From NCBI GenBank assembly GCA_003224835.1, contig QHZX01000182.1, positions 1 to 5,765 of the forward strand: DNA of 5,765 nucleotides, written 5' to 3'. Below are positions 5,629 to 5,765 of this stretch, piece by piece. The translations under genes were made by a program, and so were the position numbers. A model generated the notes under the pieces. The model saw only the letters and a program-made list of their open reading frames with translations. It did not search any database and was not told the DNA's origin. The first letter of the stretch is position 1. Each line of letters opens with the position of its first letter. This DNA comes from Acidobacteriota bacterium (lineage in GTDB: Bacteria; Acidobacteriota; Terriglobia; Terriglobales; Acidobacteriaceae).

Positions 5629-5765
5629 ATGATTTCTCGTGAAGAGCTGCGACAACTTGCCTCGTTCGAATCCCGCCGTCCCGATGAACTCGCGATCAGC
5701 TTTTATTTCGAACCTTCTACTCCGCAGGATAAGTCTCACCGCGAAGAAGGAATCTTGGCAAAAGA
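5629..5765 (+). CDS. Probable bacterial aeRF1-like (baeRF) protein, 5' end only
   Basis: Only the first 45 residues are visible. They begin MISREELRQLASFES, continue with a strand-like AISFYFEPSTPQDK, and then SHREEGILAK. This pattern, a short helix, then a segment ending in a run such as SFYF, then KSHREE-I--K, resembles N-termini of bacterial proteins related to archaeal/eukaryotic release factor 1 (baeRF families). Some members bind ribosomes, and the hibernation factor Balon is an aeRF1 homologue. The assignment is from memory of the family and is moderate because the diagnostic middle and C-terminal domains lie beyond the window. The ATG is 8 bp after the HPF-sigma stop. Its likely ribosome binding site, AGGG at 5619-5622, overlaps that stop codon, so the two genes are probably one operon with translational coupling. 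Another stress-related small protein family cannot be excluded. Confidence 0.55.
   Translation, partial: MISREELRQLASFESRRPDELAISFYFEPSTPQDKSHREEGILAK

Overview
The window reads like a chromosomal segment of a Gram-negative, moderately GC-rich bacterium, most likely an Acidobacteriota (Terriglobia/Koribacter-like). That placement is an inference. It rests on the mix of a futalosine-pathway menaquinone gene, a GlpX-type fructose bisphosphatase, a Memo-family protein, a Sec-exported family I associate with acidobacteria, and an unusual ribosome-hibernation/sigma-factor fusion. No tRNA, rRNA, CRISPR array, insertion sequence or phage gene is visible.

Layout, left to right. (1) The 3' end of a Memo-like gene (AmmeMemoRadiSam system protein B), on the plus strand. 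(2) Directly abutting and convergent, a 219-aa exported protein of unknown function on the minus strand. (3) A 172-bp divergent intergenic region with a plausible sigma-70-type promoter for glpX. (4) glpX, class II fructose-1,6-bisphosphatase (gluconeogenesis). (5) A 101-bp gap with a 7-bp-period tandem repeat and a -10-like hexamer immediately before the next start. (6) mqnE, the radical-SAM aminofutalosine synthase of menaquinone biosynthesis. (7) Convergent to it, 12 bp away, a probable lipoprotein of the phosphoesterase/acid-phosphatase family on the minus strand. (8) A 216-bp divergent intergenic region with a perfect 7-bp-arm palindrome and a second GC-rich hairpin just before a ribosome binding site. 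(9) A 346-aa protein with an N-terminal HPF/RaiA-like ribosome-hibernation domain fused to sigma-70 region 2-like and region 4-like (helix-turn-helix) segments. (10) Eight bases later, the 5' end of a gene whose N-terminus resembles bacterial archaeo-eukaryotic release-factor (baeRF) proteins, cut by the window edge.

The first two-thirds of the window is ordinary housekeeping metabolism in single-gene units. The exciting part is the right end. A ribosome-binding hibernation domain is joined to a transcription-initiation module in one polypeptide, and the gene appears translationally coupled to a release-factor-like gene of the kind that includes the hibernation factor Balon. Together they look like a small stress or dormancy module linking ribosome state to gene expression. 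The domain calls are by eye from sequence motifs; the functional link is inference.
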